A stretch of 9,887 nucleotides of DNA from Ruminococcaceae bacterium UBA1772 (lineage in GTDB: Bacteria; Bacillota; Clostridia; Oscillospirales; Acutalibacteraceae), in NCBI GenBank assembly GCA_002314645.1, contig DCGS01000010.1, positions 32,365 through 42,251 of the forward strand, read 5' to 3'. Made by a program: the position numbers and the translations under genes. Below, piece by piece: positions 6,787 through 9,887 of this stretch. The notes below the pieces were generated by a model that saw only the letters and a program-made list of their open reading frames with translations, was not told the origin of the DNA and searched no databases. The stretch's first letter is position 1, and the number at the start of each line of letters is the position of its first letter.

Positions 6787-7524
6787 GTGAAAAAAGATGA
6801 GTTCGTTGAAAGCCTTGGAAAAGGCGTTTCAGTCCTCTGCTCTTCTGACCATGGATTTGGCACAGATGCCATACTCCTTGCAAACTTTTCTTCTATAAAG
6901 TCCAAGGACGTAGCGTGTGACCTTGGCACCGGCTGTGGAATTATTCCAATGCTGTGGCTTCGTGACGGCGCTAAATCAGACGTATACGGCGTGGACATAC
7001 AAGAACGTGCCGTTGCTCAATTCACAGCGTCAATTGAGCTTTCAGGCTCCCCTTCCAATGTCCACCCTATTCTTTGTGACTTACGTGAAATAGAAAAAGC
7101 TCTCCCAAAGGGAAGCTTTAATCTTGTCACTATGAATCCGCCGTACAAGCCTAGGGGCACAGGAATAATGTCTGAGACTACTGCGGATCAAATTGCAAGG
7201 CATGAAACTATGTGTACAATAGATGACGCAGTAAAAGCCGGTGCCACACTTCTTAACTTCGGTGGCAGGTTCTGCATGTGTCATAGGCCTGAGCGCCTTT
7301 GTGACGTAATATGTGCCATGCGTGAAAACGGTCTTGAACCAAAGCGTATTCGCTTTGTACAAAAAAGACCTGACACAGCCCCATGGCTCTTCCTCATTGA
7401 AGGAAAGAAAGGCGCAAAGCCACACATTACGGTCATGCCACCACTCTACATTCAAAATGAGAATGGTGAAAACTCAGATGAACTGAACGAAATTATTGGC
7501 GAATACGCAGAAAGGAACTCGTAA
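6787..7524 (+). CDS. trmN6: tRNA1(Val) (adenine37-N6)-methyltransferase family protein
   Basis: A 245-residue SAM-dependent methyltransferase, of the YfiC (E. coli) / YabB (Bacillus) type, which methylates N6 of A37 in a valine tRNA in E. coli. Visible features are GFGTDAILLANF near the N-terminus, the SAM-binding DLGTGCGIIP (45-54) and the catalytic NPPY (117-120) typical of amino-group N6 methyltransferases. The start is GTG 6787, 7 bases after AAAGGTGG (6772-6779). The reading frame is open further upstream, but that part lies in the ferredoxin terminator and would be non-coding. It overlaps rsmI by one base (TAATG). In Bacillus the same two families sit together around the GIY-YIG gene yazA, which is absent here; this neighbourhood supports the call. 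The exact target tRNA in this organism is not known. Confidence 0.87.
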   Translation: MKKDEFVESLGKGVSVLCSSDHGFGTDAILLANFSSIKSKDVACDLGTGCGIIPMLWLRDGAKSDVYGVDIQERAVAQFTASIELSGSPSNVHPILCDLREIEKALPKGSFNLVTMNPPYKPRGTGIMSETTADQIARHETMCTIDDAVKAGATLLNFGGRFCMCHRPERLCDVICAMRENGLEPKRIRFVQKRPDTAPWLFLIEGKKGAKPHITVMPPLYIQNENGENSDELNEIIGEYAERNS

Positions 7525-8351
7525 TGGCAGGAAAACTTTTTGTAACAGGTACTCCTATTGGAAATCTTTCAGATTTTTCTCCTAGAGCAATTGAGGCACT
7601 TGAAAGCTGTGACTTCATTGCCGCTGAGGACACACGAGTTACCTTGAAGCTTCTTAACCACTTTGACATAAAGAAACCTCTCATAAGCTATTATGAACAT
7701 AATAAGCTTCAAAGAGGTGAAGAAATACTTAGTAGAATTTTAAACGGTGAAAATTGCGTCATTGTAACAGATGCAGGCATGCCAGCAATTTCAGACCCTG
7801 GCATGGAACTTGTAAACGACTGCCATGAGAATGGCATTACCGTTGTCTCTGTTCCAGGCCCTACGGCCTTTGCCACTGCCCTTGCCATTTCTGGCATGGA
7901 TTCAGGCAGGTTCACTTTCGAGGGCTTTTTAAGCGTGAACAAGTCCTCTAGACGTGAACATTTAAAGGAAGTGGCATCAGAGCGCCGTACAATGATTTTC
8001 TACGAAGCTCCACACAAGCTCTCACAAACACTAAAGGACATGTATGAGGCCTTCGGAGACCGCAATATAGCCATTGTAAGAGAGTTAACTAAAATTCACG
8101 AGGAAGTCATTAGAACGACCTTACAGAAGGCCGTAGAGGACTATCCGTCTAATAATCTTAAAGGAGAGCTTGTTCTCATAATTGAAGGCGCTCCAAAGGA
8201 AAGAAAAGAAGAAATATCTCTTTCAGATGCAGTTGAAATTGCAAGAGAGTTTGTAGGTGCTGGAATGTCTGTAAACGACGCTTCAAAAATGGCAGCAAAG
8301 CAGACAGGCATAAAAAAGAGTGACATATATAAGGAACTCTCACAGAACTAA
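7524..8351 (+). CDS. rsmI: 16S rRNA (cytidine1402-2'-O)-methyltransferase
   Basis: A 275-residue SAM-dependent methyltransferase of the tetrapyrrole-methylase fold. It 2'-O-methylates C1402 in the decoding centre of 16S rRNA, working with RsmH, which methylates N4 of the same base. Motifs in order are GTPIGNL (9-15), AEDTR (34-38), TDAGMPAISDPG (82-93; usually SDAGTP), PGPTA (111-115), FEGFL, FYEAPHKL (159-166) and the REL-TKIHEE segment. The C-terminal 50 residues (SLSDAVEIAREFV ... GIKKSDIYKEL) form the small helical HTH-like domain often found in RsmI. The ATG at 7524 shares its A with the trmN6 TAA and has AAAGGA (7511-7516) 7 bases upstream, so translation is probably coupled. Confidence 0.95.
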   Translation: MAGKLFVTGTPIGNLSDFSPRAIEALESCDFIAAEDTRVTLKLLNHFDIKKPLISYYEHNKLQRGEEILSRILNGENCVIVTDAGMPAISDPGMELVNDCHENGITVVSVPGPTAFATALAISGMDSGRFTFEGFLSVNKSSRREHLKEVASERRTMIFYEAPHKLSQTLKDMYEAFGDRNIAIVRELTKIHEEVIRTTLQKAVEDYPSNNLKGELVLIIEGAPKERKEEISLSDAVEIAREFVGAGMSVNDASKMAAKQTGIKKSDIYKELSQN

Positions 8352-8357
8352 AAAAAC

Positions 8358-8385
8358 AAAGCCGAGTGCTATTGCACCCGGCTTT
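8358..8385. terminator. bidirectional terminator between convergent genes
   Basis: The stem is GCCGAGTGC (8361-8369) with GCACCCGGC (8374-8382), one A-C mismatch and a TATT loop. It is extended by AAA/TTT and followed by TTTTATTTT on the + strand and by a long T-run (complement of the A-run 8350-8356) on the - strand. It can end both rsmI and the opposing surface-protein gene. Confidence 0.88.
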
Positions 8386-8389
8386 TATT

Positions 8390-9887
8390 TTATGCCTTTC
8401 CTGCCTCACGACGTTTCTTTCCGAATACTACTGCACCACTTACACCAAATACAATAAGAATTGCTGTAAAGAGAATTGGAGCATTGTCTCCAGTAAGAAC
8501 TCTATCTGTGTTTGCAACCTGCTCTCCCTTTGTAGTTGAATCGCTACCACCGTTGTTTGTGTCAGCGTTACCATTTGGAGCTGTTGTAGTTGTTGCATCA
8601 GATTCGTTTGGAGTTGTTGTAGTTGTTGTTTCGTCAGGATCATCAACCTCTACTTCAAGAGGAGCATCCTTATAAGCCAAAACATATGTTGAGAAGAGGT
8701 TTGAATCGACTGTAATAGTTGAAAGACTTGAGTCTTTGTCGTTGAGCCATGTGAATTCACCTTCGTGAACTCTACCAACGAAGAATGTACGTTCATATCC
8801 TTCTGGAGCTGTACGTAATTCCTCAGGAATGTCAAATACGAAAGTGAGGGCACCGTCTGTACGTGTTACCTGCTGTGAGTTTCCTCTCATGAGGTAATCC
8901 TTGAATACAGAAATGTCGAATACCTTGTAAACTTCCTTATCAGTTGTATTAGCAGAAACAATAGACTTGTCGCTATCTGGAACGACTGTCTCGTCCTTAA
9001 CTTCTACTCTGATGTTAATGTCTTCACCCTGGTCAACAGCAGTCTTGTCAGCATCTGAAAGAACTGCGTTGTCTATTGAGCCTTCTTCATTTGAAAGAGT
9101 TGTGCTTGGTGCACTACCCTCTACCTTAAACTCTTCTGTTACATTGCCGTCATCTGCATCAGCTGATGCATTAACAGTAATAGTAATTTTAGTCTGGTTG
9201 TCTGCCTTGTCATATGCAATTACTTCTACAGGACCTGCCTGTCCAGCAATTGAGAATGTACCTTCAGCAGAAAGTGTTCTTTTTACACCATCAACAGTAA
9301 CGAAGTCCATATGGTCGTCTGTAACTGTGAGTGTAAGTGGACCGTCATATGTGCCACCATCTTCTGCACCAGAAATTACTGGAGCAGTTGTGTCGAGTAC
9401 AAGTCCGTCAGATGAAATGTATCCAACGTTTCCTGCGTTATCAACGAGCTTTGCATATACAACAAGCTCATCTTCAGGAGAAATGACCTCAACCTTGTTT
9501 GTGCCTTCAAGTCTTGTCCACATGTCAGCAGGAATTGCCTTAACTTCATCAAGAGTTAATGACTCACCATTTGTTGTGTTGAAGTAGTAAATGTCTGCAA
9601 CACCTGAGCCCATATCCTCTGCTGTGAATGTTACTATTTGTGCCTCTTTGTAGAAGAGACCAAAAGTAATTGTATTAATGAAGCTCTGCCATGCGCTCTG
9701 CTTAATCTTAATTGTACCTGTTGGTGCAATTAAATCCTTAACGTTTGAAACCATGATAGTCATGTCAGCATCTACGCCTGGAATTTCATAATGACCGTTT
9801 GTACCTGTAAGTACAACTGGTTCATTGCCCGAGCCAGATGGAACGTATGAAACTACTGCTTCGTCTATTGAATAGCCTTCAATTGGA
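8390..9887 (-). CDS. large multidomain surface protein, C-terminal part (5' end outside window)
   Basis: The frame is open to the right edge, so at least 498 C-terminal residues are visible and the start and signal peptide lie beyond. Reading N to C, the first segment (about 9735-9887) has the beta-rich TGTNGHYEIPGV seen in carboxypeptidase-regulatory/Cna-B-like repeats. A wall-protein segment (about 9400-9735; APTGTIKI, FGLFYKEAQIVTFTAEDMGSGV) comes next, then an Ig-like domain (about 9170-9395; TTAPVISG, VTDDHMDFVTVDG). A further beta-rich domain (about 8660-9150) ends FSTYVLAYKDAP. It is followed by a Thr/Asn-rich stalk (about 8510-8655), RVLTGDNAPI, a hydrophobic segment (about 8420-8482) and a basic tail KKRREAGKA. 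Such architecture is known from cell-wall-displayed proteins of gut Firmicutes. There is no enzyme domain in the visible part, so ligand and role are unknown. The internal Met at 9763 is not the start, because homologous sequence continues upstream. Confidence 0.85.
   Translation of the reverse strand, partial: PIEGYSIDEAVVSYVPSGSGNEPVVLTGTNGHYEIPGVDADMTIMVSNVKDLIAPTGTIKIKQSAWQSFINTITFGLFYKEAQIVTFTAEDMGSGVADIYYFNTTNGESLTLDEVKAIPADMWTRLEGTNKVEVISPEDELVVYAKLVDNAGNVGYISSDGLVLDTTAPVISGAEDGGTYDGPLTLTVTDDHMDFVTVDGVKRTLSAEGTFSIAGQAGPVEVIAYDKADNQTKITITVNASADADDGNVTEEFKVEGSAPSTTLSNEEGSIDNAVLSDADKTAVDQGEDINIRVEVKDETVVPDSDKSIVSANTTDKEVYKVFDISVFKDYLMRGNSQQVTRTDGALTFVFDIPEELRTAPEGYERTFFVGRVHEGEFTWLNDKDSSLSTITVDSNLFSTYVLAYKDAPLEVEVDDPDETTTTTTPNESDATTTTAPNGNADTNNGGSDSTTKGEQVANTDRVLTGDNAPILFTAILIVFGVSGAVVFGKKRREAGKA
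8393..8503 (-). other. C-terminal cell-surface anchoring region, degenerate sorting signal
   Basis: The region encodes RVLTGDNAPI, then about 20 hydrophobic residues (ILFTAILIVFGVSGAVVFG), then KKRREAGKA. The order TG-hydrophobic-basic is that of a sortase substrate, and TGDNAPI is like many Firmicutes surface proteins. The positions expected to be L-P, however, are R-V. It could be a substrate of a divergent sortase or simply a membrane anchor. Confidence 0.6.
8574..8628. repeat. 22-base imperfect direct repeat in the Thr-rich stalk
   Basis: Two copies of TTTGGAG(C/T)TGTTGTAGTTGTTG lie at 8574-8595 and 8607-8628, 33 bases apart with one mismatch. In protein they give an 11-residue period, TTTTxPN. 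This is a probable slippage or duplication product in the wall-spanning stalk. Confidence 0.75.

Noticed and set aside
8967..9587. 206-codon Ser/Thr-rich open frame on the + strand
   Set aside because: It lies antisense to the clear surface-protein gene, is low complexity, has no family resemblance and no convincing ribosome binding site. It arises from the codon pattern of the opposite strand.
9761..9763. ATG at 9763 as start of the surface protein
   Set aside because: The frame stays open to the window edge, and the upstream residues continue a beta-sandwich repeat (GTNGHYEIPGV). No ribosome binding site is present.
1..9887. Mobile element, CRISPR, phage, toxin-antitoxin or defence genes
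   Set aside because: No transposase, integrase, repeat array, tRNA or defence domain was seen. Gene content and codon style are uniform housekeeping.

Overview
The window is a compact, moderately AT-rich chromosomal segment. It is most likely from an anaerobic Clostridia member of the Firmicutes, perhaps Oscillospiraceae/Ruminococcaceae-like. This is inferred from the strong AGGAGG-type ribosome binding sites, a clostridial 2[4Fe-4S] ferredoxin, the Firmicutes-style trmN6-rsmI pair, and a wall-associated surface protein with Firmicutes-type domains. Nearly all of it is housekeeping. I see no phage, insertion sequence, CRISPR array, defence cassette or biosynthetic cluster.

Region 1 (1-4816, + strand) is an aromatic amino acid operon. 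It holds the 3' tail of a probable aroB, then aroA (EPSP synthase), aroC (chorismate synthase), pheA (chorismate mutase/prephenate dehydratase with an ACT domain) and an aroE-aroK fusion (shikimate dehydrogenase plus shikimate kinase). The genes overlap or are separated by at most about 25 bases, each with its own Shine-Dalgarno sequence. Together they cover most steps from DAHP to phenylpyruvate. DAHP synthase, 3-dehydroquinase and prephenate dehydrogenase are not in the window.

Region 2 (4817-6416, + strand) is a two-gene phosphatidylethanolamine module behind a recognisable sigma-A-type promoter. pssA makes phosphatidylserine and psd decarboxylates it.

Region 3 (6417-6753) is a 55-residue ferredoxin gene. 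It has a well-formed promoter, an inverted repeat with a Fur-like half over the -35 region, a near-perfect ribosome binding site, and a 19-bp-stem terminator.

Region 4 (6787-8351, + strand) is trmN6-rsmI, a tRNA and a 16S rRNA methyltransferase joined by a TAATG stop/start overlap. There is almost no room for a promoter between the ferredoxin terminator and trmN6.

Region 5 (8352-9887, - strand) is a convergent gene for a large secreted or surface protein, open at the right edge. It shares a bidirectional terminator with rsmI. Its C-terminus has an Ig-like/wall-protein domain series, a Thr-rich stalk, and a TM plus basic tail preceded by TGD but without a clear LPxTG.

The points most worth a second look are the operator-like dyad at the ferredoxin promoter, the degenerate sorting signal, the AroE-AroK fusion, and the expression route of trmN6-rsmI. 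I found no convincing evidence of an undescribed system.
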